Positions 41,091 through 49,630 of a stretch of 64,000 nucleotides of DNA are shown piece after piece. Position 1 is the first letter of the stretch, and each line of letters opens with the position of its first letter. The notes beneath the pieces are model-generated. The model searched no databases. It was not told where the DNA came from and saw only the letters and a list, made by a program, of their open reading frames with translations. Both the position numbers and the translations under genes were made by a program. The stretch comes from Rufibacter hautae (GTDB lineage Bacteria; Bacteroidota; Bacteroidia; Cytophagales; Hymenobacteraceae), in NCBI RefSeq assembly GCF_008271695.1, contig NZ_VKKY01000002.1, positions 682,001 through 746,000 of the forward strand. Direction: 5' to 3'.

Positions 41091-42742
41091 TATTTCTGGC
41101 CGTACACCTTTTCGCCGTTAAGATAAGTGCTGATCACTTTCACTCCTCTGATGGCTTCTGGTTTGATGGTCATGATGTCTTGGTCCAGGATCACAAAATC
41201 GGCTACTTTGCCGGGCTCTATACTGCCCTTCTGTTTTTCCTCAAAATTGGCGTAGGCGGCCCAGATGGTGGTGCCCCGCAATGCTTCTTCGCGGGTCAAG
41301 GCATTCTCCATTTGGAAACCTCCTTCAGGGAAATTCTCAGCGTCTTGTCGCGCAATAGCCGAGTGGAAGCCGAACAAAGGGTTGATGTGCTCTACCGGGA
41401 AATCTGAACCCAACGGCAGGATGTTGTTCTGCTGCAGCAAAGCCTTAAAAGCGTAGGCGTGTTTTACCCGGTCCAAGCCCAGGCGCTCGCTGGCCCAGTA
41501 CATGTCTGAGGTAGCGTGGGTGGGTTGCACCGAGGGCAGAATGCTGTACTTACCAAACAACGGCACATCGGCAGGGTTTACTACCTGCGCGTGTTCAATC
41601 CGCCAGCGGCGGTCGTTTTTGCCTTTCAGGTTATCGCCGTAAATCTGCAGGATCACCCGGTTGGCAGAATCCCCGATGGCGTGGGTGTTCATCTGGAAGT
41701 TGTGCTGGTAAATCTCTGCCGCCAAATCTTTGTAGGCTTGTACCGTCTCCAACAAGAAACCCGTTTCATTTGGTCTATCAGAGTACGGGTGGATCAGACA
41801 AGCGCCTCTTGATCCTAAAGCGCCATCGCCGTACACTTTGAAGGACCGCACATTCAATCGGTCAGTTGAATAGGGGCCGTTTTTGAAAAAATGGGCCTTA
41901 TTCTCCGGGGTTGGGCTGAGCATGGCATACACGCGTACGCGCAGCTCGTCTTTCTTCTGCAGGGAGTCCAGAAGATCCACCGCATCTTTGGGCAAGCCTG
42001 CATCTACCACGGTGGTAATACCCACCTCAAATAGATTCTGCTCCGCCTCCTTCAATACCTCGGTCAGTTCTTTTACCGAAGGCATCGGCATTTTCTCAGA
42101 AGCCAAATCGCCGGCATTATCTACCAAGATGCCAGTCAGTTTGCCGTTCTTCACTTCCACGCGGCCGCCGTTCACCTGGGTCTGAGCATTTATTCCCGCC
42201 AAGTCAAGGGCCTTCTGGTTCGCCAGGAAAGCATGGCCATCCACGCGCTGTATCAATACCGGCAGATCCGGGAAGAGCTGGTCTAGGGTGTCTTTGGTAG
42301 GGAACTGCTTTACTTTCCAGTCGTTCTGGTCCCAACCTCGGCCAGTCAGCCAGGCGGCATCCGGATGTTCCTGGCGCTGTTTCTGGAGGCGCTGGATTAC
42401 CTCGGCAAAAGAGGTGGTGCCCACCAGGTCTGCCTCACGCTGGTTCATGGCGTAGCGGTAGAAGTGGGCATGGCCGTCAATGAGGCCAGGGTACACCGGT
42501 TTGCCTTGAGCGTCTACCTCTTGGGCAGCTTTGTACTTCTGGCGCAAGCCATCGGAGGTGCCCACCTCCAGGATTTTTCCGTCTTTCACGGCAAAGGCCT
42601 GTGCTTTGTCAAAACCGGCATTCACCGTGTACACATTGGCGTTATACACGAGCAGATCGGCTTTCTCACCGCGGCTACAGGAAGATAGGAGGGACAGGCC
42701 GAAAATGGCAGACAGCCCCAGGGTACTCCACTTTCTATTCAT
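41090..42742 (-). CDS. Amidohydrolase lipoprotein, YtcJ-like (amidohydrolase 3)
   Basis: The 550-residue protein has a lipobox (LSSC) and the amidohydrolase barrel of the YtcJ branch: GLIDGHAHFYRY gives the first two metal His residues, GALGSRGACL and FQMNTHAIGDSANR the others, and LGSDFPVEHINP the final Asp. RRWRIEHAQVV is another ligand segment. It hydrolyses N-acyl or amide substrates in a two-metal site; the substrate is unknown. It overlaps the AMP nucleosidase gene by 8 bases, so the two are translated together. Confidence 0.88.
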   Translation of the reverse strand: MNRKWSTLGLSAIFGLSLLSSCSRGEKADLLVYNANVYTVNAGFDKAQAFAVKDGKILEVGTSDGLRQKYKAAQEVDAQGKPVYPGLIDGHAHFYRYAMNQREADLVGTTSFAEVIQRLQKQRQEHPDAAWLTGRGWDQNDWKVKQFPTKDTLDQLFPDLPVLIQRVDGHAFLANQKALDLAGINAQTQVNGGRVEVKNGKLTGILVDNAGDLASEKMPMPSVKELTEVLKEAEQNLFEVGITTVVDAGLPKDAVDLLDSLQKKDELRVRVYAMLSPTPENKAHFFKNGPYSTDRLNVRSFKVYGDGALGSRGACLIHPYSDRPNETGFLLETVQAYKDLAAEIYQHNFQMNTHAIGDSANRVILQIYGDNLKGKNDRRWRIEHAQVVNPADVPLFGKYSILPSVQPTHATSDMYWASERLGLDRVKHAYAFKALLQQNNILPLGSDFPVEHINPLFGFHSAIARQDAENFPEGGFQMENALTREEALRGTTIWAAYANFEEKQKGSIEPGKVADFVILDQDIMTIKPEAIRGVKVISTYLNGEKVYGQK

Positions 42743-43505
42743 AGCGCAGGTGCTTCACAGATTCGCCGGAGTCACGCAGCTCCAGCAATGAGTCAATTCC
42801 TATTTGAAGGTGTTTGGTCACGAAATCAGCGGTGATTCTCAGATCGCTCTCGGCGGTTTTCACGCCGTCTGGGGTCATGGGATTATCAGACACCAACAAC
42901 AGGGCGCCGTGCGGAATATCGTTCATGAAGCCCACCACAAAGATGGTAGCGGTTTCCATGTCTACGCCTAAAGCCCTGATGGAAAGCAGGTACTCCTTAA
43001 ATTCCTCGTCATGCTCCCACACGCGGCGGTTGGTGGTGTAGACGGTGCCGGTCCAGTAGTCCATCTCGTGCTTCTTGATCATGGACGACACGGCCCGCTG
43101 TAGACGGAATGAAGGCAAAGCCGGGATTTCCGGTGGAAGGTAGTCATCTGAGGTTCCCTCGCCGCGGATGGCCGCGATAGGCAAGATTAGGTCGCCCAAT
43201 CGGGATTTCTTAAGCCCACCGCATTTGCCCAGGAACAAAGCCGCCTTCGGCTTCACTGCCGACAGCAGGTCCATTACCGTGGCTGCCATGGCGCTGCCCA
43301 TCCCGAAGTTGATGATGGTGATGTTCTGGGCGGTAGCCGTCTGCATGGGTTTGTCTGAGCCTTTGATCTCCACCCCGAACTGATCGGCGAACATGACCAC
43401 GTAGTTGAGGAAGTTGGTTAAAAGGATGTATTCCCCAAACTCATTTAGCGGCCGCCCGGTGTAGCGGGGCAACCAGTTTTCTACAATCTCCTTTTTGGTC
43501 TTCAT
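42735..43505 (-). CDS. amn: AMP nucleosidase
   Basis: The 256-residue protein is of the short Bacteroidota type of AMP nucleosidase, which lacks the N-terminal regulatory domain of the E. coli enzyme. The nucleoside-phosphorylase fold is seen in IINFGMGSAMAATVMDLL, LFLGKCGGLKKSRLGDLILP, and ALGVDMETATIFVVGF (the base-binding Met-Glu). LLVSDNPMTPDGVK is the sugar-binding loop. It splits AMP to adenine and ribose 5-phosphate for purine salvage. Its stop overlaps the start of the amidohydrolase gene. Confidence 0.85.
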   Translation of the reverse strand: MKTKKEIVENWLPRYTGRPLNEFGEYILLTNFLNYVVMFADQFGVEIKGSDKPMQTATAQNITIINFGMGSAMAATVMDLLSAVKPKAALFLGKCGGLKKSRLGDLILPIAAIRGEGTSDDYLPPEIPALPSFRLQRAVSSMIKKHEMDYWTGTVYTTNRRVWEHDEEFKEYLLSIRALGVDMETATIFVVGFMNDIPHGALLLVSDNPMTPDGVKTAESDLRITADFVTKHLQIGIDSLLELRDSGESVKHLRYE

Positions 43506-43568
43506 AGTTTATTTTGGTTCAATTTTGAGAAAATCGGTCTGAAAACGGCAGCTCTGCTTCAAGGTTTG

Positions 43569-43576
43569 TACTTTTG
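43569..43576 (+). promoter_or_regulatory. -7 box TACTTTTG directly before a start codon
   Basis: TACTTTTG matches TAnnTTTG and ends only 4 bases before the ATG of the HsdR-domain gene. A TTG at the usual distance is missing. If active, the transcript would begin at or near the ATG, i.e. leaderless. Confidence 0.4.
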
Positions 43577-43580
43577 AGGC

Positions 43581-44036
43581 ATGGAACAGCTTTCATTGCC
43601 GGCGTATTCCTACAAACTTAAGGATTCTGAAGGGAAAAAATTTATTCTGGACCAGGTAAGGCGCAAATATGTGGTGTTAACCCCAGAGGAATGGGTACGG
43701 CAGCACATCATCCATTTGTTGCACACCCACCTGAATTACCCTCTGTCTCTAATGAGCGTGGAGCGCGGCACTAAATACAATACCCTGCAAAAACGCACCG
43801 ATCTTCGGGTCTACTCCACAGAAGGTTCACCGCTCTTGTTAGTGGAATGCAAAGCCGTGCACGTGCCCATCACCGAGGCCACCGTCAGGCAAGTAGCCGT
43901 TTATAACCAAACCATAGGCGCACCTTTCCTCATGGTGAGCAACGGGCGGGACCATTACTGCTGGCACGTGCATAATGAAACAAAGCAGATTACGCCTATT
44001 CCGGTTTTGCCTTCTTTCCAGGAAATCGGCCTATAA
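43581..44036 (+). CDS. Free-standing HsdR N-terminal-domain protein
   Basis: The 151-residue protein matches the HSDR_N nuclease-like domain in its core: EEWVRQHIIHLLHTHLNYPL, then RTDLRVYSTEGSPLLLVECKAVHVPI (the D...ECK motif of the PD-(D/E)XK fold) and QVAVYNQTIGAPFLMVSNGR. It is not part of a type I restriction system; no HsdM or HsdS is nearby. This stand-alone form is conserved in Bacteroidota and its role is unknown. The catalytic Asp, Glu and Lys are present. Confidence 0.85.
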   Translation: MEQLSLPAYSYKLKDSEGKKFILDQVRRKYVVLTPEEWVRQHIIHLLHTHLNYPLSLMSVERGTKYNTLQKRTDLRVYSTEGSPLLLVECKAVHVPITEATVRQVAVYNQTIGAPFLMVSNGRDHYCWHVHNETKQITPIPVLPSFQEIGL

Positions 44037-44096
44037 ACAAGTACGTGTGTTTTGTTGACTTAAAATGCTAGCTAACAGCTGGATGTAATATTTATA

Positions 44097-44131
44097 TTTT
44101 AGGCTTGCTTTCGATAAAACGGACCTAAAAC
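44097..44131. repeat. Intergenic palindromic repeat (TTTTAGGC family)
   Basis: TTTTAGGCTTGCTTTC, GATAAAACGG and ACCTAAAACC follow in order. It lies 60 bases after the HsdR-domain gene and directly before a terminator. Confidence 0.55.
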
Positions 44132-44137
44132 CATGGC

Positions 44138-44182
44138 AAACAAAAAGGCCGTCCCTTCTAAGGAGAGACGGCCTTTTTGTTT
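44138..44182. terminator. Perfect 16-bp bidirectional terminator
   Basis: AAACAAAAAGGCCGTC (44138-44153) pairs with GACGGCCTTTTTGTTT (44167-44182). It has a T-run on each strand and sits between the convergent HsdR-domain and alanine dehydrogenase genes. Confidence 0.85.
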
Positions 44183-44194
44183 AGGTTAGCTAGA

Positions 44195-45310
44195 TTACGC
44201 TAATACTTCAGCTACATCGGTCAACGGCAGACCGAAGGCTTCGGCCACACCTGGGTACACCACTTTACCGTCCACCACGTTCAAGCCGAGTCTCAGCTCG
44301 TCGCGCTCCTGGCAAGCTTGTTTCCAGCCTTTGTTGGCCAGTAACAAAGCGTAAGGCAGGGTAGCGTTGGTGAGGGCAAGGGTAGAAGTGTAAGGAACCG
44401 CACCTGGCATGTTGGCCACGCAGTAATGCACCACGTCGTCAATGATGAAGGTTGGGTTCTCGTGGGTGGTAGGCTTGCAGGTCTCAATGCAACCTCCCTG
44501 GTCTACGGCCACGTCCACCAATACGGTACCCGGACGCATGTCTTTCAACATCTCGCGGGTGATGAGGTGAGGAGCTTTCGCGCCTGGGATCAACACCGCC
44601 CCAATAATCAAGTCAGCGGTTTTGATGGCTTCCTTGATGTTGTAGTGGTTAGACATCACCGTGGTCACGTTGGCTGGCATGATGTCATCCAACTCGCGCA
44701 GACGCTTCAGGCTAATGTCCATGATGGTCACGTTGGCTCCGAAACCGGCAGAGATCTTGGCCGCTTGCGTTCCTACGATTCCACCTCCCAGAACCAACAC
44801 GTTGGCTGGCTTCACCCCGGGTACGCCGCCCAACAGAATGCCGCGGCCTTTCAAAGGTTTCTCCAGGTATTTCGCACCTTCCTGTGGCGCCATGCGGCCG
44901 GCTACTTCGCTCATAGGCACAAGCAAAGGAAGAGAACGGTCCTTCAACTCCACGGTTTCATACGCCAGGCAGGTTGCCTTGCGCTGGATCATGGCGTGGG
45001 TGAGGGGCTCGTAAGAAGCAAAGTGGAAGTAAGTGAACAATAACTGGCCTTCCTTGATAAGGTTATATTCCTGATCAATCGGCTCTTTCACTTTCACAAT
45101 CATCTCGGCAATGCCGTACACTTCCTCAATGGTAGGAAGGATGGTTGCGCCAGCCAGGGCATATTCCTCATCTGAGAAACCACTGCCTTCACCGGCAGTA
45201 GCCTGTACATACACGGTGTGTCCGTTTTTTATAAATTCCGCCACGCCACCGGGGGTGAGGGCCACGCGGTTTTCGTTGTTTTTTATCTCCTTCGGAAGAC
45301 CAATAATCAT
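44195..45310 (-). CDS. ald: Alanine dehydrogenase
   Basis: Starts at MIIGLPKEIKNNENRVALTP (371 residues); an upstream frame would extend it by 16 unlikely residues. The substrate-binding Arg/Lys are in the N-terminal PKEIKNNENR and LLFTYFHFAS regions; the NAD-binding Rossmann motif is GGGIVGTQAAKISAGFGANV, followed by DISLKRL; VDVAVDQGGC is the typical active-site loop. It interconverts L-alanine and pyruvate with NAD, in the cytoplasm. It is alone on its strand and ends at a strong terminator. Confidence 0.93.
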   Translation of the reverse strand: MIIGLPKEIKNNENRVALTPGGVAEFIKNGHTVYVQATAGEGSGFSDEEYALAGATILPTIEEVYGIAEMIVKVKEPIDQEYNLIKEGQLLFTYFHFASYEPLTHAMIQRKATCLAYETVELKDRSLPLLVPMSEVAGRMAPQEGAKYLEKPLKGRGILLGGVPGVKPANVLVLGGGIVGTQAAKISAGFGANVTIMDISLKRLRELDDIMPANVTTVMSNHYNIKEAIKTADLIIGAVLIPGAKAPHLITREMLKDMRPGTVLVDVAVDQGGCIETCKPTTHENPTFIIDDVVHYCVANMPGAVPYTSTLALTNATLPYALLLANKGWKQACQERDELRLGLNVVDGKVVYPGVAEAFGLPLTDVAEVLA

Positions 45311-45474
45311 TCTGCGATTTTTTATAAGGTGGTGAAAAAGTGCACAAATATACACCAAGCACCTATGAGATTTGCAACCCCAGACCTATTTTAATTAACG
45401 TTTGTTTGGTTGAAGATAGTTTAAAGCTTCATTTTATAAAAAAGGCCCAAAAGGGAAGTATGGGCATAAAAAAA

Positions 45475-45495
45475 GGCAGCAACACCGTTACTGCC
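45475..45495 (-). terminator. Terminator of the DUF1573 gene
   Basis: GGCAGCAAC and GTTACTGCC pair with one mismatch around ACC. On the minus strand it is followed by TTTTTTTA. It lies 30 bases past the DUF1573 stop codon. Confidence 0.65.
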
Positions 45496-45523
45496 ATTAG
45501 TACAAAATAAAACTATGAAAAAA

Positions 45524-46315
45524 CTATTTAAAAGGCACTGACGCCTTGTTAACCTTAACTGAACTTTGTTTTGCCAGGCTGTCTACTACTTTGGCCTTTA
45601 AAGTAAGTGTGGTGGAAGAGACTGTGATGTCATTTGAAACCAGCGTTACTGCCTCAATTCTGTCCTGTAACACCTGAGGGCTGTAGGTAAGTTCCAACTT
45701 TGCAGATTGTCCTGCTTTTACTACCGATGGGCTCATCTTGAAGGCCACACAGTTGCAGGCAGTCTGGATTCCGGTCACATTCAGGTCTGTTTTGCCGGTG
45801 TTTTTGAGGGTAAACTTAGCGGTGGCTTTCTGGCCTTTCTCCAATTTTCCGAAGTCAAAGGTGGTGCTGGCCACATCTATCTTCGGGGATTTGGCAACTT
45901 CCTCCGCAGAGTGGGCAGAAGGAGCAGGGGCCGCATCTTTAGGAACTACAGTTCCTTTGATGAACAGAGACTGGGTCTCAGGTTTACCGTTAGAAGTGAT
46001 GGTCAACGTTTTGCTGAAAGCTCCTGGGCGGCCAGCGCTGTTATAACCCGCTTTCACTACGCCGGTCTTGCCTGGTAAAATTGCCTCTTTAGGCCATTCT
46101 GGCGTGGTGCAGCCGCAGGAAGCCTGCACGTGCGAAATTACTACCGGCTGGTTTCCAGTGTTCTTGAATTTAAACTCGTAAACAGCTTGTACGCCTTCGC
46201 TCACATTGCCAAATTCATGGGTGTCTTTTTCGAAGGTCAGAATCCCCTGGGCCGAAACCATTCCTTGGGTAAGTACCATCAGGGCTAAAGTGAGCAATAG
46301 ATAGATTTTTTTCAT
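45524..46315 (-). CDS. DUF1573 secreted protein, two-domain
   Basis: The 263-residue protein has a signal peptide (to about residue 22) and two DUF1573 immunoglobulin-like domains. The first is residues 25-125 (FEKDTHEFGNVSEGVQAVYE, SCGCTTPEWPK), the second residues 148-245 (STTFDFGKLEKGQKATAKFT, TACNCVAF). The Cys-x-Cys in each is conserved. The family is very common in Bacteroidota, probably as periplasmic or surface binding units, but function is unproven. A second, one-domain member is encoded at 63504. Confidence 0.9.
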   Translation of the reverse strand: MKKIYLLLTLALMVLTQGMVSAQGILTFEKDTHEFGNVSEGVQAVYEFKFKNTGNQPVVISHVQASCGCTTPEWPKEAILPGKTGVVKAGYNSAGRPGAFSKTLTITSNGKPETQSLFIKGTVVPKDAAPAPSAHSAEEVAKSPKIDVASTTFDFGKLEKGQKATAKFTLKNTGKTDLNVTGIQTACNCVAFKMSPSVVKAGQSAKLELTYSPQVLQDRIEAVTLVSNDITVSSTTLTLKAKVVDSLAKQSSVKVNKASVPFK

Positions 46316-46432
46316 AATTCTTTAAGATAAGATTCAGTTTTATGGCCCGTTAAGTGAGCAAACAAAAATAATAAAAATTAGTTCGGTTAGCTACTAAAAA
46401 TCAATTCTAAGACCAGAATCAAAGCCATGGCA

Positions 46433-46464
46433 TTTGAAAATGGGGTAAAACTTACGTAGTTTTG
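46433..46464 (+). promoter_or_regulatory. Promoter of the fused E1 gene
   Basis: TTTG (46433-46436) and TAGTTTTG (46457-46464) are separated by 20 bases, a near-ideal Bacteroidota promoter. It gives a leader of about 35 bases before the ATG at 46502. Confidence 0.65.
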
Positions 46465-46501
46465 ACTTTAAAAATCCTTATAGGACCTTATAAGATAACG
46501 C

Positions 46502-48913
46502 ATGCAAACCGTTGAACGGATTACTCAGCTTTCCCTTACAAAAGAAGAGATGTTGCAAGACTATCGCATTGCCTGCGAGAGTCGGCAGGCCAGTTTAACT
46601 GGCCGGAAAGAAGTGTTCATGGGTAAAGCCAAATTCGGGATTTTCGGCGACGGAAAGGAAGTGGCGCAGTTGGCCATGGCCCGTTTTTTCCGCCCCGGCG
46701 ATTTCCGCTCAGGGTACTATAGGGACCAGACGTTTATGTTCGCCATTGGCGAACTGACCGTGCAGCAGTTCTTCGCGCAACTGTATGCCCACACCGATGT
46801 GGAGCAGGAGCCTTCCACCGCCGGACGCAGCATGACCGGGCACTTCGGGACGCGCCTCCTGGACGACGAAGGCAAATGGAAACCGCAGACCACAGCCAAA
46901 AACTCCTCCGCTGATATTTCCCCTACAGGAGCGCAGATGCCTCGCCTTTTAGGATTGGCCTACGCCTCCAAGTTATATAGACAAAACCCAGAGCTGCACC
47001 AATTCACTGATTTCTCCCACAACGGAGATGAAATCGCCTTCGGTACTATTGGCAACGCCTCTACTTCAGAGGGGGTTTTCTTCGAGACCATCAACGCCGC
47101 CGGCGTGTTGCAGGTACCCATGCTGGTATCGGTGTGGGATGACGGTTATGGCATCTCGGTGCCGGCCCATTACCAAACAACTAAAAGCAGCATCTCTGAG
47201 ATTTTGGCCGGTTTCCAACGTGAAGCTCCCGGAGAGCAGGGATATGAGATCTTCAAAGTGAAAGGCTGGGATTACGCCGCCCTGTGCGAAGTGTACCAGC
47301 AAGCCACCCAAGTCTGCCGTGAGCAGCACGTGCCCGTGCTCATTCACGTGGAGGAGGTAACCCAACCACAGGGCCACTCTACCTCAGGTTCGCACGAGCG
47401 CTACAAATCCAAAGACCGCTTGGCTTGGGAAGAAGAGTATGACTGCATCAAGCAGATGCGCAATTGGCTTATCACCAGTGGCTACGCCGACCACGCAGAG
47501 TTGAACCAGATTGAGGCCGAAGCCAAAGAAGCCGTACGTGTGGCCAGGGCAGCCGCCTGGAACTCTTTCAACGCTGGCATTCAGGAAGACCACAACCAGT
47601 GCCTGCACCTGCTGGAGCAGCTTTCCAACAGTATTTCAGAAAACGCCTCAGAAATAGCTTCCCTCCGGGAGGAACTAGCCAAAACTATCAACCCGCTGCG
47701 GTCAGATGCTTTGAAGGCAGCCCGGAAAGCTCTGCGCTTTGTGCGCAAGGAAAGAGGCGTAGCCAAGCGTGATCTAGTCAAATGGTTGGAGACTGTACAG
47801 GGTGAGAACGCGGAACGCTACAATTCATACCTCTACAGCCAGTCTGACGAGTCTGCCTTGCTGGTGGAAGAGATCAAACCTGAATACACAGAAAGCAGCC
47901 CCATGGTAGACGGCCGCGAGGTGCTGCAAGCTTGCTTTGACGCCGCACTGGCCCGTGAGCCCCGCTTGTTCGCCATCGGGGAAGACGTAGGGAAGATTGG
48001 AGACGTAAACCAGGCCTTCGCTGGCTTGCAGGACAAGTATGGTGAACTGCGGGTAACTGATACCGGTATCCGGGAGTGCACCATTGCCGGACAAGGCATA
48101 GGCGCTGCCTTGAGAGGCCTTCGCCCTATCACTGAGATTCAGTACCTGGATTATCTTTTGTACGCCATCCAAATACTGAGCGATGACGTAGCCAGTCTGC
48201 AGTACCGGACCAAAGGCGGCCAGAAAGCCCCTATGATCGTGCGTACCCGCGGGCACCGTCTGGAAGGCGTTTGGCACTCAGGTTCGCCTATGGGCATGAT
48301 CCTGAACAGCTTGCGCGGCATGCACGTGCTGGTGCCCCGTAATATGACCCAGGCCGCCGGTTTCTACAACCTGTTGCTCAAGTCTGACGAACCAGCTTTG
48401 GTAGTGGAATGCCTGAACGGATACCGCTTGAAAGAACGCATTCCAGCGAACATTGGGGAGTTTACCGTGCCATTGGGCATGCCGGAAGTCCTGAGATCAG
48501 GTACCGATATCACCATTGTGACCTACGGTTCTATGTGCCGGGTTGTCATGGAAGCCGCCGAGCAACTGCAAACTGTAGGCATCTCCGCTGAGGTGATTGA
48601 CGTGCAAACTTTGCTGCCTTTTGACCTGGAGCACCTGATTACAGATTCCATCCGGAAAACTAACCGCGTGCTCATCACCGACGAAGACGTATCTGGCGGA
48701 GCCACTGGGTATATGTTGCAGAAAGTAATTGATGAGCAGGAAGCATGGCGCTGGTTAGACTCTAAACCGGCTACGCTGTCGGCGCAGGATCACCGGCCTT
48801 CGTACTCTACAGATGGAGACTATTTCTCCAAGCCAAGCGCCGAGGATGTATTTGAAAGAGTGTACGCCATCATGAACGAGGCAGATCCGGAGAGTTTCCC
48901 ATCCTTGTTTTAA
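46502..48913 (+). CDS. 2-Oxoacid dehydrogenase E1, fused alpha and beta subunits
   Basis: The 803-residue protein joins an E1-alpha (residues about 10-440) to an E1-beta (about 460-803). Alpha: MTGHFGTRLLDDE, GTIGNASTSEGVFFETINAA and SVWDDGYGISVPAH bind thiamine diphosphate, with GNAS replacing the usual GDGA. Beta: GEDVGKIGDVNQAF, RECTIAGQGIGAALRGLRPI, EIQYLDYLLYAIQ and the late ITDEDVSGGATGYM. This fusion is the usual Bacteroidota form of the branched-chain/pyruvate-type E1, which decarboxylates the 2-oxoacid and passes the acyl group to the lipoyl E2. No E2 or E3 gene is adjacent, so they are elsewhere. Confidence 0.92.
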   Translation: MQTVERITQLSLTKEEMLQDYRIACESRQASLTGRKEVFMGKAKFGIFGDGKEVAQLAMARFFRPGDFRSGYYRDQTFMFAIGELTVQQFFAQLYAHTDVEQEPSTAGRSMTGHFGTRLLDDEGKWKPQTTAKNSSADISPTGAQMPRLLGLAYASKLYRQNPELHQFTDFSHNGDEIAFGTIGNASTSEGVFFETINAAGVLQVPMLVSVWDDGYGISVPAHYQTTKSSISEILAGFQREAPGEQGYEIFKVKGWDYAALCEVYQQATQVCREQHVPVLIHVEEVTQPQGHSTSGSHERYKSKDRLAWEEEYDCIKQMRNWLITSGYADHAELNQIEAEAKEAVRVARAAAWNSFNAGIQEDHNQCLHLLEQLSNSISENASEIASLREELAKTINPLRSDALKAARKALRFVRKERGVAKRDLVKWLETVQGENAERYNSYLYSQSDESALLVEEIKPEYTESSPMVDGREVLQACFDAALAREPRLFAIGEDVGKIGDVNQAFAGLQDKYGELRVTDTGIRECTIAGQGIGAALRGLRPITEIQYLDYLLYAIQILSDDVASLQYRTKGGQKAPMIVRTRGHRLEGVWHSGSPMGMILNSLRGMHVLVPRNMTQAAGFYNLLLKSDEPALVVECLNGYRLKERIPANIGEFTVPLGMPEVLRSGTDITIVTYGSMCRVVMEAAEQLQTVGISAEVIDVQTLLPFDLEHLITDSIRKTNRVLITDEDVSGGATGYMLQKVIDEQEAWRWLDSKPATLSAQDHRPSYSTDGDYFSKPSAEDVFERVYAIMNEADPESFPSLF

Positions 48914-48921
48914 GTCCAAGG

Positions 48922-48978
48922 TTCCTCTAAAAGCCAGCGGCCTGCTTCACAGAAGCAGGCCGCTGGCTTTTAGAGGAA
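48922..48978. terminator. Perfect 27-bp hairpin between convergent genes
   Basis: Arms 48922-48948 and 48952-48978 pair at every position around a 3-base loop (ACA). It starts 8 bases after the E1 stop codon and ends 13 bases before the lipoprotein stop codon. Its TTTTAGAGGAA end and the mirrored TTCCTCTAAAA suit termination on both strands, though the T-runs are short. Confidence 0.75.
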
Positions 48979-48991
48979 AATGAAATGTTTT

Positions 48992-49552
48992 TTACTGAGG
49001 CTTTGAAAACAGAATCACGTCTGAAGTAGTCACCGTTTGGCTTTCATGAAGGGTTCGGTCCATCACCTTCACGTCAAACCTGATGGTATCTCCGGCTTGA
49101 AGCGGGCTAAATGTACTTTGGAAAATATTGATGCTGTAGCGGATGTCGCCTTCCAAAGGTTCATCACGGCCTTCAGTGGAAACTCTGGGGAAACGGCCAT
49201 TGTAGTTAATAGGGTTGCCATTCACCAAAACCCGCTCATAATTGCCGTTCACCTTTTTGTAGATGTTGCAGATCATGTTGTAGAAGTATTCGCCCCCGGG
49301 ATTAAAGGGAGGCTGGATGTCTTCTGGGTACAAGGTCTCGGATAATCCTAAATTCCCATCACCATCCTGGAACCGGACCACAATGATCAGGGAATCATAG
49401 GTGGTGTTGGTAGCGTTGCGCATGGTGCGCTGCTCAATTCCTCTGAAGGTAAGGTTAGGGGTAAGCTCAAAATCTGGCTTCTCGTAGCAGGAGGTTAACC
49501 CCAGAGAACCAAGTACAAAGGCCAAGCCTAAGAAGAGTCTATGTCTTTTCAT
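48992..49552 (-). CDS. Hypothetical lipoprotein
   Basis: The start MKRHRLFLGLAF gives a lipoprotein leader with lipobox LTSC (Cys23). An upstream frame adds 14 unlikely residues. The mature part is an all-beta domain: VRFQDGDGNLGLSETL, then YFYNMICNIYKKVNGNYERV and IRFDVKVMDRTLHESQTVTT. The FQDGDGNLG pattern recurs in small Bacteroidota lipoproteins of unknown function. It is divergent from the LuxE-like gene. Confidence 0.7.
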   Translation of the reverse strand: MKRHRLFLGLAFVLGSLGLTSCYEKPDFELTPNLTFRGIEQRTMRNATNTTYDSLIIVVRFQDGDGNLGLSETLYPEDIQPPFNPGGEYFYNMICNIYKKVNGNYERVLVNGNPINYNGRFPRVSTEGRDEPLEGDIRYSINIFQSTFSPLQAGDTIRFDVKVMDRTLHESQTVTTSDVILFSKPQ

Positions 49553-49630
49553 AGTAAAATTATGAGCACCTAAGGTACAAATCCTAACGCGCACTTGCTT
49601 ACTTTGTTGTATAAATTAGCATCCTCACCC

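Noticed and set aside
43581-44036. Restriction-modification system
   Set aside because: Only the HsdR N-terminal domain is present; no methylase, specificity or motor gene is near.
44426-45043. Plus-strand open frame of 205 codons
   Set aside because: Antisense to alanine dehydrogenase; His/Val-rich composition typical of a shadow frame.
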